Below, one piece after another: positions 44,505 through 57,876 of a DNA stretch of 64,000 nucleotides. How positions within the stretch are numbered: the stretch's first letter is position 1; each line of letters starts with the position of its first letter. The notes beneath the pieces are model-generated. The model searched no databases. It had not been told where the DNA came from and was given only the letters and a program-made list of their open reading frames with translations. Origin of the DNA: Apiosordaria backusii (Eukaryota > Ascomycota > Sordariomycetes > Sordariales > Lasiosphaeriaceae); assembly GCA_030549205.1 (NCBI GenBank), contig JAUKTV010000006.1:1134501-1198500 (forward strand). The letters run 5' to 3'. A program made the position numbers and the translations under genes.

Positions 44505-46335
44505 ATGACCGAAAATGAACAGCCTAACCCTGGAGAGAAAGCTCAAGTGGGTAAGTACATGAAATTCTTTTTTGGTAGAGGCGAAGCTAATTGTCATTTA
44601 ACCAGCGGCTGGCGATCATCAACTCAACGTGGAATCCGAGGATGACACTACCCGTTCTACGGCAAACTGGAAGCCATTCTCAGTTCGGCCGCTCACTATC
44701 GGCGTCCTCGCAATTCTTCAGCTTGTTCCGGTAGCTGTGTTGGAGATCTTGCTCCAAAAGTCCAAGCCGGCGCTGTTCAAATTTGCCACTTCAGACTCTT
44801 CATCATATGCAGCCTGGCAGTATCCAGCCATGGCCTTTTTCCTCGTCGACGGCCTTCTTTGGGAGATTATCTATGCAAGAGTCTGCCAATTGGAGCCATA
44901 TTATCAGCTATCACAGCCGGAGGGCGCGAGTCTCGAGAATTCGCTCGCAATGGGTTACATCAATACACTAACATTCTGGGTCCCTGTGAGATCTGCCACG
45001 GCCCGCCACTGGGCTGTGTTTCTTGCATCCGTTGTTTACATTACGACTTTCACACTGGCGCCGCTATTTGCTCGACTGGCCTGGAGTTTGATCTGGCCGG
45101 AGACGCGCAGCGGTGGCACTGTCATCGTGTTTCTAAGCGAACCATGGTGCCGGGCACTCGAGGCGTTATGCGTTCTTTCTGCCGTCTGCGGATTTGGCCT
45201 TGCTGTTCTTCAAAAGAGAAGGTCCGGGCTTCTGTCTGAGATATCCTCCATCGAGGATTTGGGCCATTTGCTATGCGACAGTCCTGCATTTCTATCTTTG
45301 CTGAAGAAAATACCATCACATGCTGATAGTAAAGCCATCCAACAAGCCCTTCAACACTGCCGATTTCGCCTTTCATACAAGCAGAATCGCCTAGAACTGG
45401 TTGCCTTCCAGAGCCCAGACACAGACACGATTCCTGCCATCATAACAATTCGGAACAAAAGCCTCGACGCCCATCCTTTCAGTCTCTTTCCATCTGTCGT
45501 ATGGACGGTTCAGCTGATGGTGATCGGAGTCTATCTTCCCATCGCCCTTCTTACCAGGCTCCCTCCCGACGACCCTGATCCGGATACATTGAGGCCACTG
45601 TTCACGGCTCTCTTATTGATCAACACCATCTCTTGGTCTGGCATCCAAAGTAGCTTGAACGCTATCCTCCCTTTTGCGTACATGACAGCGACCCGTCAGT
45701 CCAAAGAGTCTCGGGTTAGAAACTACGAGACATTGAATCATGCCAGGTACGTCAAATTGCTCAATGCTAAGCGCACTCTTATTTCTGGATCCTACCTAAC
45801 GCAGTGTCATTTATGTACTAGGCAAAAGTTCACCCCAGGCTCATCGCTCCTCCAACTCACCGCTGGGTCCGCACCATGCTTGATGGCCTTGTGCGGGTCC
45901 CTGAACCTCCAGCTCATGATTTTGCTCGTCAACCCTCTCTGGGACGCAGCATTGTCGGTTATCAAAAAGCAAGGCCTATCTGCCCCGGTGCCTGGATGCC
46001 TGGCGGGACCTGCCTTATTGGCTCAAATACTCTCGTATATTGTCCCATTCCTGTCGCTTGCTGCTTTTATCAACGCCTTGCTTTATCGGCGGATATTCGC
46101 CCCCCGGAAACCGAATACTATCATTTCCAAGATGATTTACTTGTGTCGAGGCGAGCGCTTATTACAGGATGTCAGAGAAGGGAGGTTATTGACCCAGAAT
46201 ACCAGTCAAGGATGTTATTCTTTTGGGTGGTTCCAGGATAGGGAGGGGGAATGGTTTGTGGGCGTTGATAGAGGAGTGAATGTGGCGAAGGAGTATAAGA
46301 AGATGGGTGAGACTGGACCGGAATTGGAAGGATAG
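44505..46335 (+). CDS. Multi-span membrane protein, DUF3433-like
   Basis: Exons 44505-44550, 44606-45746 and 45822-46335; 566 residues. The first exon (MTENEQPNPGEKAQV) joins in phase by a 55-bp intron. The second intron (75 bp, with CTAAC branch and TAG end) is a multiple of three with no stop. Splicing reads NHARQKFTPGSS; retention adds 25 residues. Several membrane spans: about residues 40-60, 75-95, 145-165, 195-215, then clusters near 305-350, 430-470 and 480-500. KPFSVRPLTIGVLAILQ and the WxPVRSATARHWAVF region match the fungal DUF3433 family, usually present as large tandem-repeat proteins; this one is about half the usual length. Function is unknown; location is probably plasma or internal membrane. 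Confidence 0.72.
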
Positions 46336-49300
46336 GTCAGTAGCCTGTTTGGACATGGTACAGATACTTCATGGCCTGGACAACAGAACATGTTTAGGTA
46401 GCAGAATATCATATAAACATGTCTTCAGGCCTTGCTTTCAGGCGTATGTGTGTTTGCGTCCTTGATCTATCTTGACGGACATGAGTTATAACCTAGATTT
46501 CTTCACCAAGACATGACCAGCCCACAGTCCCAAGACTTCAAGCTGGTCCGAGTTTCGGAAAGAGCAAGGATATGGAACTGGGCAGCGAACTAATAGCCAG
46601 GACTACACCTGGCCCAAGCCGACTACGGAGCCTGAGGAGACGATTTACCCCGCCCGTTTGCCCGTTGGTGTCTGACTGACTGTCGGGGGATTAAAAGAAA
46701 GGTGGGCGAGACTGCTGAGACAGTCTTGGATTACGAGGTCTGATTCGATGGTATAGGTGTCTATTCATGTCTTGAAGATAAAGTCATTGAGAGATGGGTC
46801 TTCGCCGTCTCCCATCCTCCACTGGAAAATGCAGGATTATACTCCGCTTTGGTAGGCTACATGCTTCGGCGGCGGCGGCAGCGTTTTCATTCCATTGAAC
46901 CAATACCCATCGCTCTTCTTCCCATCCCACTGGCACATGTCATGGTTGCAGTATATTGATCAACAAATTCCACTCCGGACCAGTCAGCAGTGAGCATATC
47001 TGCTCGTTAGCCCGTCGGTCTTCCGGCCTCGTGATCCGCTGAGCTGTACTGTGATATGTTCCAGGTTGTCATTGAGAAATATGTACGTCGGTATCTTCGG
47101 CACATTGACCTGGGCATCAAGACATTTTCACCAACTGAATTAGTCGCACGCGCAGCAATGGCAAGATGATCGACAGGCTGTGTATAGGTACATACATTCG
47201 CGCTGATAAGCTTGGGATTGCATCACCATACCCACGATTCCCACTCCCGGGGCCATGGATGGTGGATGATCAATGATGACCTCTCATGAGGAACGATGCG
47301 GAAATCTCCACCATGGTGAACTCATCTAGACGGGCCTGTCTCATCGCGGGAAGAATGCTGGGGGCGCGGTTGATTCTGCAATTCCTTGGGCCTCGTCGCT
47401 CCACCCTTGGCTCCAGTCCTTGGGCACCAAGTGAAAAGATCGTCGTCGTCCAAGTCGCTGGCAAGGGCAAGGGTGAGGCAGGGCAAGGCTCGGTCGGACT
47501 TGAGAAAATGTCCAAGCATTGGCGTCGCCAACGTGGGCGGGCGTCGTATGCGCCGTGTGTCCGTCAGCCCTGGCCCTGGAATGCTCAGTGAAAAGTGAGC
47601 CTGCCGGCACCACATAAAGAAACCGAGAAAAGAAAAAAACGGCTTTTTGACTGACAGCTGACAGGTAACGATGCAGACCTCCTCCTTCACAGCACATCCG
47701 ACGTTCATGATGCAGTGCAGCTTGCTAGCCGCTTGGCGTTGATCATCCCACAACACCCCCTGGTCGACATCGCCGTCCAAGCCCAGCCCAAAATGGGACC
47801 GAAGAGAAAACCCGGTCCTGCAAGCCCAGCGCAAATCCTCCGGTAGATCACAGATCACACAGACAGGGCTCCCCGATTTGGAAGGGCCACTGGATTGTGC
47901 CAAGGCCCCTGGCCTGAAAAGAAAATACAACGTCCCAAGACAAAAGAGAAATGATCTGCAAAAGATCGCCAAGCCAGGCCTTTGTCCATGACAAACGCGC
48001 TGCTCACTGCGCATTTTTTCCCTCTTCTCCCTTCAACTCGATGTATGTAAAGTAACGTAGCATCATACTGCCGAGTGTCTGGTGTCGTGCCTCCACACAC
48101 GAGGCGGTCAGTGACTTACTGGTGATGCTGGTGGTGCTGCCCCCTGAGCTGGCGCGGCTGCTCCTTGTTGAGCTGAAAAAGCTGCACACCATTCATTTCT
48201 GGGGTAAGGTAGGTAAGGTACAGAGGCGGGGCGAGGCACGAATTGGGAAAATAGTAGGGAGAGAAAAAGGAAGAAACGAAAACCAGAGCAGCAGGCGCCA
48301 GAGACGTGTCAAGATGATGTCCGCCAGGGGTAAGCTGGGTGGCTGTCGAATTCGAGCTTGTTGGGCCATCAGATACGGTCGAAAGAGCTGTTTTGGGGAG
48401 GGCGCTAAGGCGCCATGCTTGGGTGAGATGCAAGATGCGGTGGATTGGGGACGGGGAACCCAGCAAGCACTGACTGTGCCGTGCCCGGCGCCGGTGGAAA
48501 TGTCTGACGCGGGCCGCCGTTGAGATCGACTCAGACCGCTTCACGGAAGGGATCGGAAAAGGCCGCAACACACGCCTTGGTTTTCGACCGCCGGATGCCT
48601 TGGCCCTCACACCAGGCCGTTTTCTGACTTGACAGCGACAAGTGATGATGCCCTCACTGCCCAGCACCCTATCCAGCTGCCCGATGCGCAAGAGGTTGAG
48701 CTCCGAGGCTAAGATCGGAGGAGGGGAGAGAAAGAGGAAAAAGCTTAGCCCAAAGAGGTGTGGTGCAAAATCATCGGGACCATCCTGGTCGGCGATCTGG
48801 GCAGCACATCCCAGTCAAGGCTGCGGATAGCCGCACCCCAGCGGAGTGGACAGGAGGCTGGGAAGAAGAAACCAGCGAGGACCTCGACGTGTAGATATAC
48901 ATTGCAGTGTCCCAGCCAGTGCGCTCGCAGGAATCATCACGGCAGCACTTGTCGTGATCCGCTCTCTGCCGACATGTACACACCTGCGAATGAAGATTGA
49001 TAGGGACGGGTTCGGCGCCGAAGCAAACCTGTACCGCAATCACCGTGCTGGCGGGAGGGGGGAGATCCTTGAAGCAAGTGATGCAAGGCGATGTTTTCGG
49101 AAACCATCTTCATGACGGTCCGACGACGGGAGATGAGGGTCGGCCTGACGATTCTCCGTCCTCCGCGTGTCTGGCTGGTCGTTGAATCCGGTGCACAAAA
49201 TCTGGGAGCGGAAGAAACCGTCTGGTGTGTTCTTTGCTCCCGAAGACTCAGTCGCTCGCATGGTTGAGAGGCACAAACAGGGCGCTCTCCCACGCTGCCG

Positions 49301-52300
49301 TAACTTCAAAGCTCGCTACTGACTGGCTAAAGAGAACAGGGCGTTTGCAGCAGCGTTTCTGTAGTTTGCCGGTTGAAGAACGCTCTCTGTTTGGCTCTCA
49401 AGTACTTAGTTCCAGTCTCCATCGCGGGCGTCTGCGTCAGGGAAGACAAAGCCGCGGAAAGCGGCAGCATCTTGCACACCCCATCTATATGTTCCCAGCT
49501 ATCTGGTTATGCTTACCTACTTTGGGATCAGAGGCAATAAGGAGGCTGGGGCCCTCTCTGGGAGGGTGGAGGTAAAGTCGAGAACGCTCCCCCAGTAAGC
49601 GCTAAGAGCAGGATGCCGTCATCTTAACGGCTTTCACTTCGAGTCGTTGAAACGGTTTTCAGGCACATAAAACCGCAGAAGCGCTAATTGCCGATGGTCC
49701 CCCTTCTGACGGCTCAGTGTCTGCGGTGCTGTTGAGTGGCCCCCAGACTACCTTACCGCCGCAGTGTCTCCAGCAAGGAGAGACACGCCCTCTCCAGGCT
49801 CTCCGCCGTATCGCTTGCCCCACTTCACTAGAATGTCTAAGATCTGGCAGTCGACCAGGCGCTGAGGTGGCTCGGGGCGTTGCATCCGAAATCAGCACTG
49901 TGTTTCACCTTCTGCTTTGGCCCGGCGTCGTCTGATCGCGTGCTGTTTCGTCGGTTTTCGCTGGTTTCCCCTTTTCCGCTGTTGGCCCCAACATTCCATT
50001 CAACCGCCGGAAATGAGGTGCAGCTGAAGTCGATGTTGTTGCGCCGTGTTGAACGTGCTTGCACTAAGGTAAGAGGTCCTACGCCATGCTCATCCCATCT
50101 CTTGTCCAACAGATTGTGTACATTACGGGCGTAAGGCTACACATTGTACAGGGAAGCAGTGGCCCAAGCTCATATGAACTTGTCGCGTTGCTGCAGGATC
50201 GAGGGATAAACCGAGATAATGTGAACTGTCGGCTACTCGCAGATGGTAATGACATGATTGCGATGCCCTCGGGAGGTACCTTAGGCGCTTGGATACGAGC
50301 TTGAAAAATCGACGTCGTTGCTGATGCCGGGCCGGCGATTAGCAATAGACGCCAGGAATCGAAGTTGTCGCGGGCCTTTCATCTGTCCCTCTGAAGGCAT
50401 GATTTGATTTCTGTTCGACGCAAGCACATGGCACAGAATGGCACCCCCGCACAGAGTGCTTACCGTCACTTATCAGTCAACGGCGTGAACTGGGGGATGC
50501 CTGTTTTCATCTTTGCTCGCTGTGCAACATGGGTAGGAAATCAAGTACTTCAAGCAGGCCTCTACGGCCGTTCCTACTGTCGTGTTTTTGAACCAGAATA
50601 ACAAACTGAACATAGGTATTCAACTAACGAGCCAAGATGCTGGCCGGGGTCGGGCATGGAGCGAGGCTGCCAGATCTGCGACCACAGCACTATATCCGTG
50701 CATGATCTCAACTGTCGATAGTTACTAGTGCTTTCTGTACCTGATCTTCTCAAGTTGTCCCACGTCTTATATGCAGTCCCTTCTAGGATATGTGCTTTGC
50801 CGCCATTTCGTGTTTCTATCGCGTTTTTGGCCCTCGTCGTTGCCAACTGGGATGTTAAACGCTGAGAAGAATGTTCCAATGGCTCAAGCTCGATGTTTAA
50901 AATTACCTAGGAGATGCGTGGTTGTATTGTGTGTAGAATCAATATGGTGTTGCCGGTTCAAGTTTCCTACCTTACCTACAAGGTAGGTAGACTGCGGCAA
51001 TGGAAAGGGTAAGAGGTCAGTGCACAACCCGGATAACGGCCACAGCGCTTTTTTCATCGAGTACCCGTACCTGGGGCCAAAACGGCGCACAAGGTCAGGA
51101 GCGGTGCGACGCCAAAGCCGGGACCGCTAGACGGGACTACACTACGGGACTCGACGCGCGGATAATGGCGGATACCCGCGACTCCCCGGAGCCATATCGA
51201 TGGAATCGACGTTGCACTGAGGCTTCGGGCGCTGTGCGGGAGGGCGTCGAATCTGGAGCTGGCTTGTACGGCCGTAGATGGTGGCAAAGCTCCCGCGAGG
51301 TAGGGATGACCCCATGAGCGAGCCTCCCTCCACATTGGGTAGGTAATCGGACTTGTAAGTGATGGCTCACCTCGGTGTATCCGGCGTGGGCTTGAAAGCC
51401 ATCTGCACAGTCAACACGTGCAGGTACCTACCTTACGCTATCAAAGCCTTTGTATTGGAAATTTGGAATAAACAAAACGACAAAGAAAGCCCCAGGTGTC
51501 CCCGGACGCCCATATTCACCGGCTCTGCGCCGTGACCCCTATCAAGTCGCCACCTGCGACTCACAGGCCGACATTTCTGCCCTGGGGATGCAAGACGACG
51601 GGACCTCAGGGCATCGAAACTGGCCACCGATTTCGTCGCGCGGATGACTGCCGGTGACTGCCCCCTCCCATTCGCTGCGAACCGAGATACAATTGCTGAC
51701 AGTGCCGCAAGCGATATCCCTAGGCAGTTACCGCTTCACTGGCAGCAGGTATCTTGATACTACCTTGCACTTCTCCCACACGACACAGATGCCACAAGCG
51801 TCTATTCTTGTCAAGAGGGCGGCACGTTTCACCATGCTCCAAACCTTGTCATCGCCGCCAAGAGCCCATGGGATCCTGGATTGCCGTCTCCAGAGCCCGG
51901 AGATGCTGATCCCTGGCCTCCGAGGTTGATGATGATGGCCTATTTGTAAGAAACAGTACACGGCCTGGCAAACTCGCCCTCACCCAGCAGCCATATGCAC
52001 CATGCAACGGGGCCTACGCCCGTAGCTGCCACAGGCAATATTCTCTGTTCAACCACACAGTTGCATCCCCGTTCCTTTCTTCGGCCCAGTGATGCCTGAT
52101 CCCGGAAGAGACATGCAGCCAGCATCACTCACACAGAAAAGATACCCCGCGGTACGCAGGGCCAGGTCGAGCCTTGATGTGGTGCCATGTCAACGGGGGT
52201 ACTCGCTGCTGCAACATTCTATCTGCGGCCGTGGCTGCTGTCGTGGCTGGATGCGATAGTGCTCTGGACATCAACTGCTGGTGTGATGTGCGCTTTGGCC

Positions 52301-55188
52301 TCACCAACCTTTGACAACGTCGTGGTATCGATATCCCTCAGCAGCAAATACAGCCCAAAGGCTTTAAAGTATGTATCCAGCAATCCTCCGCCTCTGAGCC
52401 ATCTCAAGCTTCCTTGGTTTGCTCCTTCATTCTACTTGGACTCGGCCCCATCCCAAGAAACGTTGACGAGAAAGCTCGACCACCTAGCTTCGGAAACCGA
52501 TGCACATGATACACGAAAATTATTGAAAGAGCTCACCACCCGACTATTGACGACCGTCTCCGAGCGCATGCGCAGCTGTGGTCTCCAAAACTTGTTTGAG
52601 AGCGTGGCCGCTACTTCTAGGTGGCAGAAGAGCTTGTCAAGGACAACTTGCTAGTAAGTAAGTTCTGCCACGTCGGTTGTTTTGATGCGACACCACCAGA
52701 CTTTATTCCCGCCTCTGTCCGCCATGTTGGAACGAGGAATCTTTCGATGCCCTGGTTCTTGGCAGCTGCTCCCACCTCCAGCCTCCCAGACAGCCGCCGG
52801 TCCCAGATTAACTTAATTGGAAGCAAGTTCCCGTGCTGTCAGGCGGCCGGATGGTTAGGAGAGGACGAGAAGAGCAAGATTCCCGGAGCTGCTCGACGTC
52901 GATTTAAAGTCAGGAGCAATATCAAGTGCTGCTATGTAACCTCAACGCTGCATGCGCGGGGGAGGCATGAATCCATCCTCGTCTTCCACCCCAGATCAGC
53001 CTGGGCTGGATGATCCGGCAGTGAACTCAGTCACCCCCACGGCGATCCAATCCCACTGCAACACCCAGGTCAAAAAGCACCGGAGTGGCAGCGAGCTAAC
53101 CAATCACTTTTGAGCCTTAGGCAATCGCCCACCCGCATTCCCAGCCTGCCACAGCACAGCACAGCACAGCACAGCACAGCACACAGACTGGCGCGCCTGT
53201 CGTTTTTCCCCGGAGGCAGGAGAGTTTGAGAGATAGATTCGGGACCGGACGGCTGGGTGACTGATTATCAGAGGCGGAAGAGCACGGTGGTGTTAACATT
53301 AGCGGCAAGGACGGCGCCATTCACAACCTCCTTTTGGGCGGATCGCCGCCAACAGAACAACTGACGGCCGTGGAAGTGCCGGACGACGGCCGAGCGTCGC
53401 ATTCTCGATCACAGGGATTAGCTTATTGCAGCGCAGCTGATCTGGGGTCCAAGATCCGCCAAAGACGATCTTCCCCCCTGTGCGTGCAGCACCTCCTTCA
53501 GGTTGCTGCCCCACTGTCATCCAATAGTAAACAACTACTGACAAGCCTTGCAGGGGCGCCTAACCAATTTTTCCCACCTCGCGCATCTCCCCCAGCCCTT
53601 ATTCGGCCACACACCTACGGGCGGTCCCCGAGTCCCACCCCCCGGCGTGACCATAGCCAACACCTTCCTCATCTGCCCGCCCACTTACACACACACCGCA
53701 CCGTAAGTACCAGTACAAGCTAGCAAGTCTTGTTTCTTTTCCTGTCTTTTTGCGCCGCGTCCCGAGGTTTTTCGTTGTTGGGCTTGGCTGCAAAGTTGTT
53801 GCTGGCTCCCCTATTACCTTACCTATTACCTACCTACTACATGTATCTATCGTCTCGTCTCGATGGCCGTCACGTCAACCTCTCACGGCAAACCTCACCT
53901 CATCTCATGTCCTCCAGCCAGCAAGCCAGCCAGCCATTCTTTTTGCTTCTGGGGAGGGGGCATTCCTTCTCTCACCACCGCGCATCCTTGCACCTCCCAG
54001 CCGGCACACCATCGGGTACGGGTCTCCACCACGGAACCACCCTCCCAGTGACCCTTGCATGATCCGCATCTCGACAAAGACCATGGAATCTTGCATTCAA
54101 CGGTTGGATCACTTGCAATCCCTGTGTATCACCCGCGCGCCATAGACTTCCTACCGTCTGTCCGTCGTCGTCACCTGCACTTGTCCCGGTCCTGGGCTAC
54201 CCTTGACGTACCGGAATCCGGCCAGAGGACGTTGGGGAAAGTGAAGGACTTCCCTGCCGATTGCCTGCTGCGACTGTGTCGAGATTCCCGGACAGCATTC
54301 CTCAGGGCCACTTGACGCTCATCATCTGGCCGCTACGTACCTTATTCCAACCCTCCCCAAAAATGCAAGCTGCTGGTCCGTGTTGTCTTCCCGTGTCTTC
54401 ACTGCCATCATCATCACCCTCCCCCCTCTCTCCCACACATTAGGGGATCCCTCTCCCAAAACATCCAACGACGTGGTGTTTCGACCTTGTCTTGCACCCT
54501 TAGTCCTTGTGTGTCTTTTGTTTTCCCACTTGTCTCTTGCTTGCCGTCAGCCAGGGCCCACAACGGACGAACCGGTTACGGGAACCTGCGTGCTTCATCA
54601 TCTGATTGCAGACGCTCGATATCTGACTAGGTATGCGAACAGGTTCGGGATAGCTGCATACAATCAAATCTCGCGTCCCAAATCCCCCGGACTCACCAAC
54701 CACGGTTGACTACTCCGTAAGAACCAGTTCGTGGTCCCTGCCTTGCTGCCAACTTTCAAGAGGGACCATCCTTGTCACAATATCCGAGTGCGGGCTGACC
54801 GACATTTTTCTTTCAGCGGTCGATTGGAAGTTTCTTCGAGTCGTTCGACCTGCAAAAAGAAGCTGTTTACTCCTCTTTGATTTGAGAGGGGAGATAATAT
54901 CACGAGAACAGTTCCAAAACGCTCGATACAAAAGAGTCGAAGGACGGCCGGGGAAGCAAAATTCGGCTCATCACGCCCAGCGACCTGCCTGCTCACAACT
55001 AGCAATCGAGGTAGGAAAGTCTCTTTTCTGGCGTCTTATTATCATATTTGCGGAGAAAGGGCTATAATACTGACAGAAAATCTAAAGAAGCAGACCTCGA
55101 CTCTCCAGTATCATCTTACCAACATCGGCCTGTCCGCCAACCTAGGTATTTTCTCGGTATCTGTGTAATTCACACCAAATCAGTTTGA
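46336..55188. promoter_or_regulatory. 8.9-kb gene-poor region upstream of medusa
   Basis: No recognised gene in 8.85 kb. ORFs are short (mostly 60-120 codons) and scattered on all frames. The likely proximal promoter and leader of medusa is 53.5-55.19 kb: a CCAAT at about 53520, pyrimidine-rich sequence to 53700, a GTAAGT at 53704-53709, a CT-tract ending in TTAG at about 54440, and several upstream ATGs (for example 53862, 53907, 54056, 54081, 54362, 54640). A pentanucleotide repeat is at 53151-53182. Two weak gene candidates (47.3-48.2 kb minus, 52.2-52.65 kb plus) are given as findings. Confidence 0.55.
53151..53182. repeat. (ACAGC)6 pentanucleotide microsatellite
   Basis: Six perfect ACAGC units plus AC, in the non-coding region 2.0 kb upstream of the medusa start codon. 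It should be length-variable between strains. Confidence 0.95.
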
Positions 55189-57876
55189 ATGTCTGCCACC
55201 AAGTTCGAAGAGCCGGCTTTCAAGGTCTATCCGGTGAGTGTGTGAAATTCCCAATTTGCGGCACCCGAGGCTGGTAAAATGTGGAGTGATCCGGGCGTTG
55301 TGACTCCAAATCTCCCCTTTCCCACGAGCCAACCAGGAGCGGCTTGGGGCCTGGTCTGCGAGACACAGCCTTTCCCGATCCTCTCTGCCTTTTCGTTCCC
55401 CTTGATTTTCACCTTACCTTGCCCTGCCAGCCGCACTGCGGAGCCTGCTCAATCTTGTCTTCTCGAGACCAAACTGACGCCTCCTCTCAACCAAGTCCGG
55501 CTACCACCCACAGCGGACCATCATACTTGACGAGCAGATCGAGTCTCCCGAGACGTTGACCATCAGGCTGGAGGAGGAAGCAGCACAGAACGGAGGAGAC
55601 CTTGGCGGGGACTGTCCCGCTGGTCTCCTGCCCATGTCTGCATCATACAAGGCTCAGGCGCCCCAGATGCATGGTATGTCACTTTGATGTTGCAGCGGCG
55701 GTCCAGACTGTACAGCAGGCTAACCACGGCCATACGGGTGTGAAAATATGCAGGGTACGCAGACTCGCCATACTCACAATACTCGTCTCAGTCTTTTTCG
55801 ACCCAACAGACAGAAAATGCAGCCTCGCAGCTGAACCAGATGGCCTTTGCGGCCAACAATGCAACAGCCGGGCAATATCTTTCAAACCAAACGCCACCAG
55901 GCATCCACGTTGCTGTGCTCTCAAGTCAGCCTACCGCAGGATCCTCCAGCACCAGGGTCTCGCTCAAGGTGTCCAGCCAACACGATCTTTCGGGGTCTTC
56001 CTCCTACCACGTCTATGTCATGTTCGGCTCTTCTCGATGCAAGGCAGCAGTTGCCAAGGACGCTCGCGATGGAGATGGCACTTGCACTTACACGGTGACT
56101 GTCGAGGCTCCACAGTTTCAGAGCACCGGTTGTAGGTCACTCAGCAACGTCCCTCTCACGCTGCTCCTGGAAGGTTCCAACGGCGAGCCTCTGGGCCGAC
56201 AAGACAACTGCGGCGTCTTTTCGTACCAGGAAAACCAAGGCGGAGGGTCAGGGGGAAACGTGGGTGTTGGAGTGCCGGGTGACAGCAGCCCTCCAGACTT
56301 TGGGTCCCCCAAGACCACAGATCGATCACCTGTCCACCACAGGGCAAGCCCCCCACACCAAAACCTGGACGCACAGCCAAAAAGCACGAGTCCGCCAGCT
56401 CACCATCACGGCTTGCCTACAGACTCATCGACCACTACGTATGGCTTTCCTCCAGCCGTCTCCGCAGCTGGCACCGCCGCGCAACATCCCGACTTCCACA
56501 CCAGTGCGACTGCCTCATACAGCCAAGCAAACAACAGAATGTTGTCATCATCCAGTTTTCGCACCGGATTAACGCTAACCGATCCATACTCCCGGGCTCC
56601 GCCAATGCTCCGGTCACCGCATCATCCAGGGACATGGCCTGGCATGTTCAGCAGCCATCTGGATTCTCTCCGAAGCCCGTCCACCACTCTGCCACAGGTT
56701 TCACACACCTCCATCACCCGGCCAAGCTTGACGACTCTCCAACACAGCACCACGGCGGCAGCCCCACAGCTGGTCAGAACTAGCACCATCGGGCACTCAT
56801 CCAACGGCGCGAATGGGGGCTACTCGGGCTACGGGGCGGGGCTGTATCAGGAAAAGGCCACGCTGAGGCTGGTTGGCGACCTGAACAGCATGGCGGAGAA
56901 CTGGACGGCCGAGGAGGGGGCAAAAAAGCGGAGGATTGTCATGTTCAAGAAGCAGCAGTCCGGGAATGTCATTACGGTGTCGTTCAAGCCAGTTCCCGAG
57001 TCGGAACGCCCACCCAATAGCATTTGCATCAGCTGCATCTGGTGGGAAGAAAAAGGAGCGTGTTATGTCACGTCGGTCGACACAATAAACCTGTTGGAGC
57101 ACCTTCTCCACGCGCCGCACAAGTTCCCGGTTGAAGAGAAGAACCGGATTCGCAGGAATCTGGAAGGATTTAAGCCCGTGACGGTCAGCAAAAGCAAGCA
57201 CGAGAGCGAGGCCTTTTTTGGCATCATCATGGGCTTTGGAAACCCCAAGCCGCGAAACATCGAGAAGGACGTCAAGGTGTTCCAGTGGAAGAACTTGGCT
57301 GGCTCGCTCTACAAGATCTTTTCCAAGTACAGCGCCTCCGCTCCCGGCATGGGGCCGGCCATGAACTCGCCACGCCTGCGCATGGGCACGCCGTCATCGG
57401 CGGACCATCTCGGCAGCCCTTATCCGGTATTGCCATCGGCAGATTCCATCTCGGCCGCGAGCTACGTCGGGACCGGCCATCACCAGGCCGACTCCCTCAC
57501 GAGCCCCCGCACCCTCACAGGCGGTGCCTCCTCTTGGCCCACATATGGTGCAGCGAAAACACTCTCGCCCACCATCAAGACGAGCTCGCCCATCTCTTCG
57601 ACGGGCCTCCGCTTGTCCACACTCCCGGCAGTCTACGATCACCGCAGCACGGCAGCGCAGAGCATTCCCTCCCCATACGGGATCCCCGGACCCTCTCACC
57701 ACGCGGTACACCACAGCCAAGGAGCATATGCGCACTCGGGCGTCCCTGTATCACAAGGGCAATCGCGAAGCTGGGACAACTACTCTGTGGCAGACGGGTA
57801 CGGCGCGTCACCCAGTAGTGCTCACGGTGGAGTCTACGGCGGCGGAGGATACGGGGATGGTGCGCAGCGTGCTTGA
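55189..57876 (+). CDS. medA: Medusa family developmental regulator (MedA / ACON-3 / REN1)
   Basis: Exons 55189-55233, 55496-55673 and 55754-57876; 781 residues. The N-terminus joins as FKVYP-SGYHPQRTIILDEQ and QMHG-YADSPYSQY. An Ig-like region lies at about 120-235 (SSYHVYVMFGSSRCKAAV). The highly conserved medusa core is at about 455-610: KRRIVMFKKQQSGNVITVSF, RPPNSICISCIWWEEKG, YVTSVDTINLLEHLL, FGNPKPRNIEKDVKVFQWKN. Ser/Pro-rich linkers surround it and the tail is Gly/Tyr-rich. Known homologues control conidiophore development, conidiation timing and virulence-related adhesion; they are nuclear. Intron 1 is 262 bp, the longest seen here, and ends in CAAG rather than the usual CAG/TAG. The large empty upstream region fits the long complex leader known for medA. 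The family is confident. Confidence 0.92.
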
